Positions 21,444 to 30,873 of a stretch of 64,000 bases of DNA are shown piece after piece. The stretch covers positions 372,001-436,000 of the forward strand of contig NZ_BMCT01000005.1 in the NCBI RefSeq assembly GCF_014635325.1, read 5' to 3'. The translations under genes and the position numbers were made by a program. The number at the start of each line of letters is the position of its first letter. Position 1 is the stretch's first letter. The notes under the pieces were generated by a model. The model saw nothing but the letters and a program-made list of their open reading frames with translations. It was not told the DNA's origin and did not search any database. Source of the DNA: Azorhizobium oxalatiphilum. Its GTDB lineage: Bacteria; Pseudomonadota; Alphaproteobacteria; Rhizobiales; Xanthobacteraceae.

Positions 21444-22658
21444 ATGTCCATGTCTTCCACGTCTTCTACCGTCACCGCCTCCCGTCCCTCGGCGCTCGCC
21501 TCGCTGAACCCGATCTATGCGGCGCTGCCGACCACCGTGTTCGAGGTGATGTCCGGCCTTGCCCGCCACCATCAGGCGGTGAACCTCGGGCAGGGCTTCC
21601 CGGATGATCCCGGCCCGCTCGACGTGCGCCAGAAGGCGGCGGATGCGGTGGTGAACGGCTGGAACCAGTATCCGCCCATGATGGGCCTCATGGAGCTGCG
21701 GCAGGCGGCTGCCGATCACTACCGGCACTGGCAGGGCCTCGAACTCGATCCCGAGACCGAGATCATGGTCACGTCGGGGGCCACCGAGGCGCTGGCCGGC
21801 GCGCTCATGGCGCTGATCGAGCCGGGCGACGAGGTGGTGCTGTTCCAGCCGCTCTATGACGCCTATCTGCCGCTGGTGCAGCGGGCCGGCGGCATCCCCC
21901 GCCTCGTGCGCCTCGAGCCGCCGAGCTGGCGCATCACGGAAGAGAAGCTGGCCGCCGCCTTCTCGCCGCGCACCAAGCTGGTGCTGTTCAACAATCCGCA
22001 GAACCCCACCGGCATCGTGCACTCCCGCGAGGAGATGCAGCTGATCGCCGATTTCTGCGCGAGATATGACTCTCTCGTGGTGAGCGACGAGGTGTGGGAG
22101 CACATCATCTTCGACGGCCGCCGCCATCTCTCCATGATGTCGCTGCCGGGCATGCGCGCGCGCACGGTCAAGATTTCCTCCGCCGGCAAGATCTTCGGCA
22201 TGACCGGCTGGAAGGTCGGCATCGTGATGGCCCAGCCCGAGCTGATGAAGGTGCTGGGCAAGGCCCACCAGTTCCTCACCTTCACCACGCCGCCGAACCT
22301 CCAGAGCGCCGTCGCCTATGGGCTGACGAAGGACGATGCCTATTTTGAGGACATGCGCGCCGGCCTTCAGCGCTCCCGCGACCGGCTGGCGAAGGGCCTC
22401 TCCGATCTCGGCTTCCCGGTGCTGCCGAGTGCGGGCACCTACTTCCTCTCGGTCGATCTCGCCGCCATCGACCCGAAGCTCGACGACGAGGCCTTTTGCC
22501 TCAATCTCGTGAAAAACCATGGCGTTGCCGCCATTCCGGTGTCCGCTTTCTATGCGCAGGATGCCGTCCGATCGGTGGTGCGCTTCTGCTTCGCCAAGCA
22601 GGATGCCACGCTGGACGCGGCCCTTGAGCGCCTGGCTGGAGCTTTGCGCAACGTTTAG
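21444..22658 (+). CDS. PLP-dependent class I aminotransferase
   Basis: A 404-residue fold-type I aminotransferase. The PLP lysine is K249 in SSAGKIFGMTGWKVG, with NNPQNPTGIVHSREE and VSDEVWEHIIFDG as supporting signatures and VTSGATEAL binding the phosphate. It most resembles the methionine/kynurenine aminotransferase subgroup (YbdL-like), so it probably transaminates a large hydrophobic or sulfur amino acid. I use the ATG at 21444; a GTG at 21399 would add 15 residues, and neither has a strong ribosome site. It is monocistronic between divergent and unrelated genes. Confidence 0.9.
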   Translation: MSMSSTSSTVTASRPSALASLNPIYAALPTTVFEVMSGLARHHQAVNLGQGFPDDPGPLDVRQKAADAVVNGWNQYPPMMGLMELRQAAADHYRHWQGLELDPETEIMVTSGATEALAGALMALIEPGDEVVLFQPLYDAYLPLVQRAGGIPRLVRLEPPSWRITEEKLAAAFSPRTKLVLFNNPQNPTGIVHSREEMQLIADFCARYDSLVVSDEVWEHIIFDGRRHLSMMSLPGMRARTVKISSAGKIFGMTGWKVGIVMAQPELMKVLGKAHQFLTFTTPPNLQSAVAYGLTKDDAYFEDMRAGLQRSRDRLAKGLSDLGFPVLPSAGTYFLSVDLAAIDPKLDDEAFCLNLVKNHGVAAIPVSAFYAQDAVRSVVRFCFAKQDATLDAALERLAGALRNV

Positions 22659-22832
22659 GAAGTGTTGCGCCGCCAATGATCTCCAGCAGTTGTGATGACC
22701 TCGCAATAACGTTAGGGCATGCGCGCGAATAAGGCGGCCCGGCGCAACGTCTGCCATGTAAAACATCTCGCAGGGTGAAGGGGCCCGGTGTAACGTCTCT
22801 AACGTGAGGGGCGGCAGAGCGCGGGACGGCTG

Positions 22833-24020
22833 ATGCCCCTGCGCCAGACGAGGTGGTTTATGGGCGGTTCGAAGCGGGCGGGGCGCTGGCGGGTCTATTT
22901 CGTATTTCTCTGCCTAGCCGTCGCGGCCGGGGCCGCATGGTCCTGGTCGCAGGGCCTGTGGGGCAAGGCGGGAACCGCCAAGGCGCAGGTGCAGGCCGAA
23001 CGGCGCGTGGCCGTTGTGGTCGCCACCGTGCAGGATCGCCCCATGCCCGAGCGCATCGAGGCGCTGGGCACGGTTGAGCCCATGGTCACTGTCACGGTCC
23101 GCTCCCGCGTGGCCAGTCAGGTGATGAAGGTGGCGTTCGAGGACGGCGCCGCCGTCCAGCAGGGCGACCTGCTGTTCCAGCTCGACCCGCGCGAGATCGA
23201 CGCCCAGATCCTTCAGGCCCGCGCCACCCTCGCCAAGGACAGGACCCAGCTCGAAAAGGCCCTGCGCGACGTGGAGCGCTATGCCGGGCTCGCGCAGCGC
23301 AATGCCGTCTCGCAGGTGACGCTGGACGATGCCCGCACCACCGCCGATGCCCAGAAGGCCACGGTGGAGCAGGACGAGGCGAACCTGAAGGCGCTGGAGG
23401 TCCAGCGCACCTATTACGACATCCGCGCCCCCGTGACGGGGCGGATCGGCGTCGCCGCCGTGCGGCCGGGCGCGGTGATCCGCGTGGACGACACGCTCGC
23501 CACCGTGCGCCAGATCAAGCCCATCTATGTGGCCTTCGGCGTGCCCGAGCATTATCTGAAGGACATCCGCACGGTGCAGGCCAATGCCCGGGTGGAGATC
23601 GCCCTTCAGGGCGGCCGCGACGAGGTGGGGGACGGCAAGATCGCCGTCATCGACAACACGATCGACCCGCAGACCGGCACCCTCATGGTCCGCGCGCTGT
23701 TCGACAACAAGGACGAGCGCCTGTGGCCGGGCACGCTCGGCGCGGTGTCCGTGACCCTGCGCATGGAGAGCGGCGTTGCCTCCGTGCCGTCGGAAGCGGT
23801 GCAGAACGGCCAGAGCGGCACCTTCGTGTTCGTGGTGGAGAAGGACATCGCCCACATCCGCCCCGTCACCGTCGCGCGCACCGTGGATGGTTTCGCGGTG
23901 ATCACCGCCGGCCTCAAGGGCGGCGAGGTGGTGGTGACGGACGGCCAGCTCTCGCTCCGCGAAGGCAGCCGCGTCACCATCAAGAGTTCGGCCGCCCCCG
24001 CCACCGCCACGGGAACCTGA
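22833..24020 (+). CDS. RND efflux periplasmic adaptor
   Basis: A 395-residue membrane-fusion adaptor with one N-terminal membrane anchor (about residues 18-38), a biotinyl-lipoyl-like domain interrupted by a helical hairpin (about 95-190) and beta-barrel domains. VSQVTLDDARTT and YYDIRAPVTGRIGVAAVRPG are family signatures. It hands substrate between the pump at 24025 and an outer-membrane channel. An alternative ATG at 22860 with GAGGTGG upstream would shorten the protein by nine residues and keep the anchor. The stop is 4 bases before the pump start. Confidence 0.93.
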   Translation: MPLRQTRWFMGGSKRAGRWRVYFVFLCLAVAAGAAWSWSQGLWGKAGTAKAQVQAERRVAVVVATVQDRPMPERIEALGTVEPMVTVTVRSRVASQVMKVAFEDGAAVQQGDLLFQLDPREIDAQILQARATLAKDRTQLEKALRDVERYAGLAQRNAVSQVTLDDARTTADAQKATVEQDEANLKALEVQRTYYDIRAPVTGRIGVAAVRPGAVIRVDDTLATVRQIKPIYVAFGVPEHYLKDIRTVQANARVEIALQGGRDEVGDGKIAVIDNTIDPQTGTLMVRALFDNKDERLWPGTLGAVSVTLRMESGVASVPSEAVQNGQSGTFVFVVEKDIAHIRPVTVARTVDGFAVITAGLKGGEVVVTDGQLSLREGSRVTIKSSAAPATATGT

Positions 24021-24024
24021 TCTG

Positions 24025-27000
24025 ATGTTCTCGGAGCTGTGCATCCGCCGCCCCGTGATGACGACGCTGCTGATGCTGTCGCTCATCATCGGCGGTCTGT
24101 TCGCCTATCGCCTGCTGCCCGTGGCGGCGCTGCCGCGCGTGGACTTCCCCACCATCTCCATTACCGCCACCCTGCCGGGCGCGAGCCCGGAGACCATGGC
24201 CACCGCCGTGGCGACGCCCATCGAGCGCCAGCTCTCCACCATTTCGGGCATCACCCAGCTCACCTCCACGAGCACGCAGGGCTCGACCAACATCACCATC
24301 CAGTTCGATCTCAGCCGCAACATCGACGATGCGGCGCTGGATGTGCAGTCGGCCCTCTCCGTGGCCCAGCGCCAGCTGCCGGACGAGATGACCACCCCGC
24401 CCAGCTTCCGCAAGGTCAATCCTGCGGACTCGCCGGTGATCCTGCTGGCGGTGTCCTCCGAGACCCTGCCGCTGTCGCAGGTCAATGAATATGCCGACAC
24501 CATCATCGGCCAGCAGATCTCCCAGCTGCCGGGCGTGGCGCAGGTGCAGATCTACGGCACGCAGAAATATGCGGTGCGCATCCGCGTCGATCCCGCCGCC
24601 GCCGCCGCCCGCAACATCTCCGCCGCCGACATCCAGAACGCGGTGCAGGCGCGCGCCTCCAACACCCCCATCGGCCAGCTCTCCGGCCCGAAGCAGGCCC
24701 TGACCATCGACATGGGCGTCGCCAAGGCCGACGCCGGCTCCTATCGCAAGCTGGTGGTGGCGTTCCGCAATGGCGCCCCGGTGCGGCTGGAGGAGATCGC
24801 CACCATCACCGATGGCGTGGAGAATGAGCGCGTCGCCTCCTGGTTCAACGGCAAGCGCTCCATCGTGCTGGCCATCGTGCGCCAGCCGGATGCCAACACG
24901 GTGGCGGTGGTGGACGAGGTGCGCTCGCATCTGCCGCAATATCGCGCGCAGGTGCCGGCCTCGGTGAACATCGACGTCATGAACGACCGCTCGCTCTCCG
25001 TGCGCGAGGCGGTGCATGACGTGCAGAAGACGCTGTTCGAGGCCATCGTCCTCGTGGTGCTGGTGATCTTCCTGTTCCTGCGCAATCTGCGCGCCACCAT
25101 CATCCCCTCGCTGGCGCTGCCCATTTCCATCATCGCCACCTTCGGCCTGATGTGGGTGCTGAACTTCTCCATCAACAACATGACGCTGCTGGCGCTGACG
25201 CTGTGCGTCGGCTTCGTGGTGGACGATGCCATCGTGGTGCTGGAGAACATCTACCGCCACATCGAGAATGGCGAGAAGCCGTTCCCGGCCGCCATGCGCG
25301 GCTCGCGCGAGATCGGCTTCACCATCATCTCCATGACGCTGTCGCTGGTGGCGGTGTTCATCCCGGTGCTGTTCATGGGTGGCGTGGTTGGGCGCGTGTT
25401 CCGCGAGTTCGCCGTCACCATCTCCATCGCCATCCTCATATCCGGCTTCGTCTCGCTCACCCTCACGCCCATGCTGTGCGCCCGCGTGCTGAAGGCGCCG
25501 GACCACCACAAGAAGCCCAACGCCTTCTACCGGGTGACGGAAGCCATGTTCGATGCGTGGCTGGCGGGCTATCGCCACAGCCTCGACTTCGTGCTGCGCC
25601 ATCGCTTCTTCATGCTGCTGGTGACGTTCGCCACCATTGGCATCTCGGCCGCGCTCTATGTGGTGATCCCCAAGGGCTTCTTCCCCATGGAGGATAACGG
25701 CTTCATCACCGCCACGGTGGAAGCCAGCACCGACACCTCCTTCGATGCCATGGTGGAGCGCCAGAAGCTGGTGGCCGCCGCGGTGCAGGAAGACCCCAAC
25801 GTCGCGTATCTCACCTCCACGGCGGGCGCCACGGGCATCAGCCGCACCACCAATACGGGCCGCCTGTTCATCGCGCTCAAGCCCAAGAGCGAGCGCACGC
25901 TCAGCGCCTTCCAGGTCATTCAGGATCTGCGCCGCCGCACCCAGCAGGTGCCGGGCGTGAACGTGTTCTTCCAGCCGGTGCAGAACATCAATATCGGCGG
26001 CGTGCAGTCCAAGAGCCAGTATCAGTACACACTGCAAAGCTCGGATTCTGCGGCGCTCTATGCTGCCGCTCCCGGCATGGAGCGGCGTCTGGCCGAGCTG
26101 CCGGGCCTGCGCGACGTGACGTCCGACCTGCAGATCACCAATCCGCAGCTCACCATCGACGTGAACAAGGACAAGGCCGCCGCGCTGGGCATCACGGAAG
26201 AGCAGATCCGCGATGCGCTCTATACCCAGTTCGGCACCCGGCAGGTGGCGACGCTCTACACCAGCACCAACCAGTACGCGATCATCGCCGAGGCGCAGCC
26301 GCGCTTCCAGCGCGAGGCGTCCGACCTCAGCCGCGTCTATCTGCGCACCACCTCCGGCACCGTCGTGCCGCTGGAGACGGTGGCCACCATCCGCCGGACG
26401 GTGGGGCCGCTGCTCATCGCCCATCAGCAGCAGCAGCCGGCCGTCACCATCTCCTTCAACCTCGCCCCCGGCGTCTCGCTGGGGCAGGCGGTGGAGCAGA
26501 TCCAGGCGGCCGAGCGCGAGGCGGGCCTGTCGGCCTCCATCTCCACCGGCTTCCAGGGCACCGCGCAGGTGTTCCAGGATGCGCTGGGCAATCAGGCGCT
26601 GCTCATCCTCGCCGCCGTGGTGGTGATCTACATCGTGCTGGGGGTGCTCTATGAGAGCTTCATCCACCCCATCACCATCCTCTCGGGCCTGCCCTCCGCC
26701 GGCATCGGCGCGCTGCTGACCCTGATGATGTTCGACATCGAGCTGTCGGTGATCGCCATCATCGGCATCGTGATGCTGGTGGGCATCGTGAAGAAGAACG
26801 CCATCATGATGATCGACGTGGCGCTGGAGCGGCGTCGGCAGGGCGTGGAGGCGCTGGACGCCATCCGCGAGGCGGCGCTGCTGCGCTTCCGCCCGATCAT
26901 GATGACCACGCTGGCCGCCATCTTCGGCGTGCTGCCCATCGCGCTCGGCGCGGGGGCGGGCTCGGAGCTGCGCCAGCCGCTGGGCGTGGCGGTGGTGGGC

Positions 27001-27147
27001 GGGCTGCTGTTCTCGCAGCTGCTCACGCTCTACATCACGCCGGTGATCTATCTCTATCTCGACCGGCTGGATAACCGCGTCACGCGGGCCATCTCCGGCG
27101 AGGACAAGGCGTCCGCCCCGCACGAGCATCCCGCGCCGGCCGAGTGA
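24025..27147 (+). CDS. RND efflux pump, MdtB/MexK-like HAE-1 permease
   Basis: A 1040-residue inner-membrane pump with two repeats of six helices and large periplasmic loops. It begins MFSELCIRRPVMTTLLMLSL and carries the helix-4 aspartates in VGFVVDDAIVVLENIYRHIE. The second half has VKKNAIMMIDVALERRR, as in MdtB/MdtC-type pumps rather than AcrB. With the adaptor immediately upstream it forms a second, independent RND system in this window. No regulator or outer-membrane channel is adjacent. Confidence 0.95.
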   Translation: MFSELCIRRPVMTTLLMLSLIIGGLFAYRLLPVAALPRVDFPTISITATLPGASPETMATAVATPIERQLSTISGITQLTSTSTQGSTNITIQFDLSRNIDDAALDVQSALSVAQRQLPDEMTTPPSFRKVNPADSPVILLAVSSETLPLSQVNEYADTIIGQQISQLPGVAQVQIYGTQKYAVRIRVDPAAAAARNISAADIQNAVQARASNTPIGQLSGPKQALTIDMGVAKADAGSYRKLVVAFRNGAPVRLEEIATITDGVENERVASWFNGKRSIVLAIVRQPDANTVAVVDEVRSHLPQYRAQVPASVNIDVMNDRSLSVREAVHDVQKTLFEAIVLVVLVIFLFLRNLRATIIPSLALPISIIATFGLMWVLNFSINNMTLLALTLCVGFVVDDAIVVLENIYRHIENGEKPFPAAMRGSREIGFTIISMTLSLVAVFIPVLFMGGVVGRVFREFAVTISIAILISGFVSLTLTPMLCARVLKAPDHHKKPNAFYRVTEAMFDAWLAGYRHSLDFVLRHRFFMLLVTFATIGISAALYVVIPKGFFPMEDNGFITATVEASTDTSFDAMVERQKLVAAAVQEDPNVAYLTSTAGATGISRTTNTGRLFIALKPKSERTLSAFQVIQDLRRRTQQVPGVNVFFQPVQNINIGGVQSKSQYQYTLQSSDSAALYAAAPGMERRLAELPGLRDVTSDLQITNPQLTIDVNKDKAAALGITEEQIRDALYTQFGTRQVATLYTSTNQYAIIAEAQPRFQREASDLSRVYLRTTSGTVVPLETVATIRRTVGPLLIAHQQQQPAVTISFNLAPGVSLGQAVEQIQAAEREAGLSASISTGFQGTAQVFQDALGNQALLILAAVVVIYIVLGVLYESFIHPITILSGLPSAGIGALLTLMMFDIELSVIAIIGIVMLVGIVKKNAIMMIDVALERRRQGVEALDAIREAALLRFRPIMMTTLAAIFGVLPIALGAGAGSELRQPLGVAVVGGLLFSQLLTLYITPVIYLYLDRLDNRVTRAISGEDKASAPHEHPAPAE

Positions 27148-27465
27148 TCCGGATTGGAGCGGATCTCCGATCCGTTCATCCGCCTCGGTAATCGGGCGCG
27201 TGACGTCGTCCCGCAGGGGAGATTCGTGCCGCGCCCGGATGCGCGTCACACCAATATTTGACCGAAGGTTATCCCCCGCGCGAAAGGTTGCTTCGCGCGG
27301 TGCAGCGCATTCAATAGAACAGTTCTATGACCCATTGCGTTGATTTATCTGTTAGCGTGCATTAATTCGATTTCATCGGAACGAGCGTAATATTGAACCG
27401 CTCTAAAGTGGCCTGAATGCAGGGCCGCGCGTGAAATCGACCGGCGTTAGTTTGGAGCAATTCAA
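27148..27465. other. 318-base intergenic region before hemP
   Basis: It contains a hairpin just past the pump gene (CGGATTGGAG / CTCCGATCCG, 27150-27174) and the Irr/ICE-like palindrome at 27314-27328. The section from about 27260 on is AT-richer than its surroundings, consistent with a promoter region. Confidence 0.6.
27314..27328. promoter_or_regulatory. Candidate Irr/ICE iron-control element for hemP
   Basis: ATAGAAC-A-GTTCTAT is a palindrome with the AGAA-N3-TTCT core of the iron control element bound by Irr in rhizobia (consensus TTTAGAA-N3-TTCTAAA). It lies about 140 bases before hemP, a known kind of Irr-controlled gene. The core matches exactly; the outer bases do not fully. Confidence 0.55.
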
Positions 27466-27654
27466 ATGACCAAGCATGATCATGCCCGTACCGCTTGGCA
27501 GCCCGAATCCCGGACGCGAGCGGTACCTGTGATGAACGAGAACATGGACAGCCGAGACCTGTTCGAGACGTCTCGCGTGCTGACCATCACCCATGGCGAC
27601 CAGACCTATCAGTTGCGCCTGACCTCCCAGAACAAGCTCATCCTGACGAAGTAG
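27466..27654 (+). CDS. hemP: Hemin uptake protein HemP
   Basis: A 62-residue protein whose C-terminal half, SRVLTITHGDQTYQLRLTSQ then NKLILTK, is the HemP signature. HemP is a small cytoplasmic protein linked to iron and heme uptake; in some proteobacteria it activates heme-transport genes. The ATG at 27466 has GGAG eight bases upstream; an internal ATG at 27532 would leave 40 residues and still include the domain. No heme receptor genes are adjacent. Iron control is likely through the palindrome upstream. Confidence 0.88.
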   Translation: MTKHDHARTAWQPESRTRAVPVMNENMDSRDLFETSRVLTITHGDQTYQLRLTSQNKLILTK

Positions 27655-27803
27655 GGTGCCTGTCTTTTCGGATGGTATTTTACGGCCCGACGTTGCCAAA
27701 TCGGAAACGATCCTCCCTTAGTCTCTCTCCCCGGCCGGTCTGAACCCGGCTAAGAGTCCAGCTAACGACTCGAAGCCGCCGCAGAGTGGCAGGAGAGGGC
27801 AGG

Positions 27804-28886
27804 ATGAACGTCAGGGGTATGCCGGGCCGTCACGGCCCTGTGGCAGGAGAAGTCGGAGCAGATCTGGTCAATGCCGGCATGCTGTATCATGCCGCGCCCG
27901 CCACATGCGCGGCTCTGCCAGCCGAATTCGAACCGCACATTTCGCTCCAGTCCGGCGCCTTGGTCGCCACCGGTCCGGACATGACCGACGCGGCCTTCGC
28001 GCCCGCGTTCGGCGGCATCGCCGGCTGGCAGGGGCAGGAGCGCCGCACCTCGGCCGATCCCGCCGCCCCCTGGCAGGCATGGAACGGCGCCGCCCCGTGG
28101 GGCCTTGCCCCGCAGGACGATGCGACCTTCGCCGCCGCCGGGGACACGCCCGCATGGGAGAGCTGGAGCCCGCCCGCCGGCCCCGACCCGCTGGATCCGC
28201 GCTCCGTTCAGCCCGCGCTTCTGGGGCTGCTTGACCGTCTGGGCCTGTCCGCCGCGCTGCTCCAGCCCGCGCCCGGCAGCGACTGGCGCGGGGTGATGGA
28301 CGCCGCCGCCCGCGCACCGGAACGGCTGCGCGCCGTGCTGCCGCTTGCCAGCCTGACCTTGCCGCCCACCCTTGCCGTCATGGCCCGTCATGGGCTGGCC
28401 GGCCTCTCTGTCATGGTCGAGGCCTGCCGGGTGGAGCCGGCGCTGTGGCGCTCCGTGCTGCTCCGGCTGGCGGCCCACGGGCTGCACCTCCACCTCAAGG
28501 CCGACCCGGACCAATGGCCGGCGCTGCTGCCGTTCGTGCTTGGCCACGGCACGCCCGTGCGGCTGGACCTGCCCGGCGCGCGTCTGCCCGACGATGCCCA
28601 CGCGGCGCTGGAACGCCATGCCGGCCATCCGGACCTGTGGATCGGCTTCGTCCCCGCCGCCGTGCGGGCACACCGCACCGGCCGGCTGCTGGAGCGGCTT
28701 GTGGCCGCTGCCGGGCCGTCCCGCCTCCTGTGGCACAGCGGGGCCGGGGAGGGCGGGTTCGATCTGGACGACCATCTGCTGGCCCTGCTTGATCTCTTCC
28801 CCACGGCGGACATCCGCCAGCAGGTGGCGGGCGCCAACGCCCGCTGGCTGGCTTTCGGGGTCGAATCCTTCGGCGATTTGGCCTGA
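27804..28886 (+). CDS. Degenerate amidohydrolase-like (TIM-barrel) protein
   Basis: A 360-residue protein whose C-terminal 180 residues follow the amidohydrolase-2 barrel but without its metal ligands. The usual D-H-x-G becomes RLDLPG (253-258), the usual GPdRLLWGSDWPH becomes GPSRLLWHSGAGEG (304-317), and the final NPARLYGF element becomes GANARWLAFG (343-352). No HxH motif exists near the N-terminus, where residues 1-130 are low-complexity and tryptophan-containing. It is probably a binding protein or pseudo-enzyme. ATG 27804 has AGGAGAGG upstream. It precedes the envelope-glycosylation cluster by 256 bases. Confidence 0.6.
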   Translation: MNVRGMPGRHGPVAGEVGADLVNAGMLYHAAPATCAALPAEFEPHISLQSGALVATGPDMTDAAFAPAFGGIAGWQGQERRTSADPAAPWQAWNGAAPWGLAPQDDATFAAAGDTPAWESWSPPAGPDPLDPRSVQPALLGLLDRLGLSAALLQPAPGSDWRGVMDAAARAPERLRAVLPLASLTLPPTLAVMARHGLAGLSVMVEACRVEPALWRSVLLRLAAHGLHLHLKADPDQWPALLPFVLGHGTPVRLDLPGARLPDDAHAALERHAGHPDLWIGFVPAAVRAHRTGRLLERLVAAAGPSRLLWHSGAGEGGFDLDDHLLALLDLFPTADIRQQVAGANARWLAFGVESFGDLA

Positions 28887-29142
28887 GCCATCGCCTGAAT
28901 CCTTTGCGGGCGCCGGAACGCCCCAGGGATTGCGAATCCTTGCAGGGCAGGGGAAGCCGCGTCTGAATCCTTGCCCGCGACTCCTTGTGCCGGTGCCGGC
29001 ATGGGGCGTGCGCCTCCTGTTGCGGCAAGGCCCCGCAGGACTCCCGATCTCCGGGCCATTTTTGCGCCACCTTTGCACGGCCTTTGCCCGCCGGGCGTTT
29101 CTGCTATTGTCCGCGCCAAAATTGACCGGGTCTTCTCAACTC

Positions 29143-30873
29143 ATGGCCATGACCGCACCGGCGTCCCAGACGCGCCGGTCCTTCGCAACTGATCTCGCCC
29201 AGCGCCTCGCCGCCGGCCTCGACGCCGCAGCCGGCACGCATCTGCGCGCCTGCCTCCTGCTGGTGGTGGTGGCGCTCATCGCCTTCCTGCCCGGCATCGG
29301 CGCCATCTCCCCCATCGACCGCGACGAGGCCCGCTTTGCGCAGGCCTCCAAGCAGATGCTGGAGACCGGCAATTTCGTGGACATCCGCTTCAAGGAGGAT
29401 GTCCGCTACAAGAAGCCGGTGGGCATCCACTGGCTGCAGGCGGCCAGCGCCGCCATGGGCGAGGCCCTGACCGGCCCCTCGGCGCGCACCAATATCCTGT
29501 TCTACCGTCTGCCCTCGCTCATCGGCGCCATCGGCGCGGTGCTGCTCACCTACTGGACGGCTCTGGTCTTCACCTCCCGGCGCGGGGCGCTGCTGGCCGG
29601 CCTGATGATGGCCTCCTGCGTGCTGCTGGGCATCGAGGCCCGCCTCGCCAAGACCGACGCGGTGCTCCTGTGCACCGTCATGGCGTCCATGGGCGCACTG
29701 GCGCGGGCCTATCTCGCGCCCGTCATGGACAAGCGCGGCAGCTTCCCCAACGCCGCCATCTTCTGGACCGGACTGGCCATCGGCATCCTGATCAAGGGGC
29801 CCATGGCGCCGCTGTTCGTGGGACTGCCCATCCTCGCGCTGGTCATCGTGGAGCGTTCGGGCCGCTTCCTGCTGCGCCTGCGTCCGCTGCCCGGCATCCT
29901 GTGGTGCCTGCTGCTGGTGCTGCCGTGGTTCGTGGCCATCTATTACGTCACCAACGGCCAGTTCTATAAGCTCGCCGTCGGCGTCGACATGCTGGGCAAG
30001 GTGACGGAGGGCCAGGAGGGCCACTGGGCGCCGCCGGGCACCTATCTCCTCGCCATCTGGGGCACCTTCTGGCCGGCCATCGTGCTCGCCGTGATGGCGC
30101 TGCCGTTCGCATGGCGGGCGCGGCGCGAGAAGCCCGTCGTCTTCCTCATCGCCTGGGTTGTGCCGGCGTGGCTGGTGTTCGAGATCACCGCCACCAAGCT
30201 CCCGCACTATGTGCTGCCGCTCTATCCGGCGCTCGCCATCCTCACTGGCCTCGCCTGGCAGCGGGGCGAACTCCAGCATGTGGGCAAGCGCCTCGCCGGC
30301 CTCGTGTGGCTGTGGCCGCTGCTGGGCGTGCTGCTGGCCGGCGCGCTGGCCTTCGGCTTCTATTATCTGGGAGATGGTGCGGCGCTGATGGCGTGGCCCT
30401 TCCTCGCCGTGGCGCTGGTGCTCCTCGTGGTGGCGGCGCTCGCGCTGCCCTCGGCGGGCGCGCAGCCGGCCTATCTGGTGGCGGTGGTGGGCGCTCTGGC
30501 GCTGCACATCGGCGTCTATCAGGGCCTGATGCCGCATCTGAAGGGCGTGTGGATCTCCCAGCGCCTCGCCACCATCGCCCGCGACAGCGGATGCCCGGCC
30601 AATCGCATCGCCACCGTGCCCTATCAGGAGCCGAGCCTCGCCTTCCTGGCCGGCACGGACATCCGCTTCACCGATCCGGTGCAGGCGGCGGACCTCCTGA
30701 ACGAGGGCGGCTGCTCGCTCGCCTTCATCGGCAAGAACATGCTGCCGCTGTTCGAACTGCGCATGACGCAGCTCGGCCTCAAGCCGCAACTGGTGGAGCG
30801 GGTGGCGGGCTTTGCCTATAACGGCGGCCGCATGGTCGAAATCTCCGTCTTCCGTGCGGAGCCCACCCGTTGA
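29143..30873 (+). CDS. GT39/ArnT-like membrane glycosyltransferase
   Basis: A 576-residue polytopic protein with about 12 membrane helices. The first periplasmic loop has SPIDRDEARFAQASKQMLET, the acidic D-E-x-R/Y motif of ArnT/PMT transferases, followed by RYKKPVGIHWLQ. Such enzymes move a sugar from a polyprenyl phosphate to lipid A or core LPS on the periplasmic face. Its stop overlaps the PAP2 gene by TTGA, and GT2 and LAB_N genes follow, the gene set of rhizobial galacturonic-acid or aminosugar modification of LPS. Start ATG 29143; a frame extending upstream to 28372 overlaps the preceding gene and is rejected. The sugar transferred is unknown. Confidence 0.85.
   Translation: MAMTAPASQTRRSFATDLAQRLAAGLDAAAGTHLRACLLLVVVALIAFLPGIGAISPIDRDEARFAQASKQMLETGNFVDIRFKEDVRYKKPVGIHWLQAASAAMGEALTGPSARTNILFYRLPSLIGAIGAVLLTYWTALVFTSRRGALLAGLMMASCVLLGIEARLAKTDAVLLCTVMASMGALARAYLAPVMDKRGSFPNAAIFWTGLAIGILIKGPMAPLFVGLPILALVIVERSGRFLLRLRPLPGILWCLLLVLPWFVAIYYVTNGQFYKLAVGVDMLGKVTEGQEGHWAPPGTYLLAIWGTFWPAIVLAVMALPFAWRARREKPVVFLIAWVVPAWLVFEITATKLPHYVLPLYPALAILTGLAWQRGELQHVGKRLAGLVWLWPLLGVLLAGALAFGFYYLGDGAALMAWPFLAVALVLLVVAALALPSAGAQPAYLVAVVGALALHIGVYQGLMPHLKGVWISQRLATIARDSGCPANRIATVPYQEPSLAFLAGTDIRFTDPVQAADLLNEGGCSLAFIGKNMLPLFELRMTQLGLKPQLVERVAGFAYNGGRMVEISVFRAEPTR

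Noticed and set aside
23980-27249. 1089-codon minus-strand frame over the second RND pump
   Set aside because: Antisense to an intact pump with conserved motifs; low-complexity composition.
28372-29142. Upstream extension of the GT39 frame
   Set aside because: It overlaps the amidohydrolase-like gene in another frame and lacks membrane features; the ATG at 29143 begins the family sequence.
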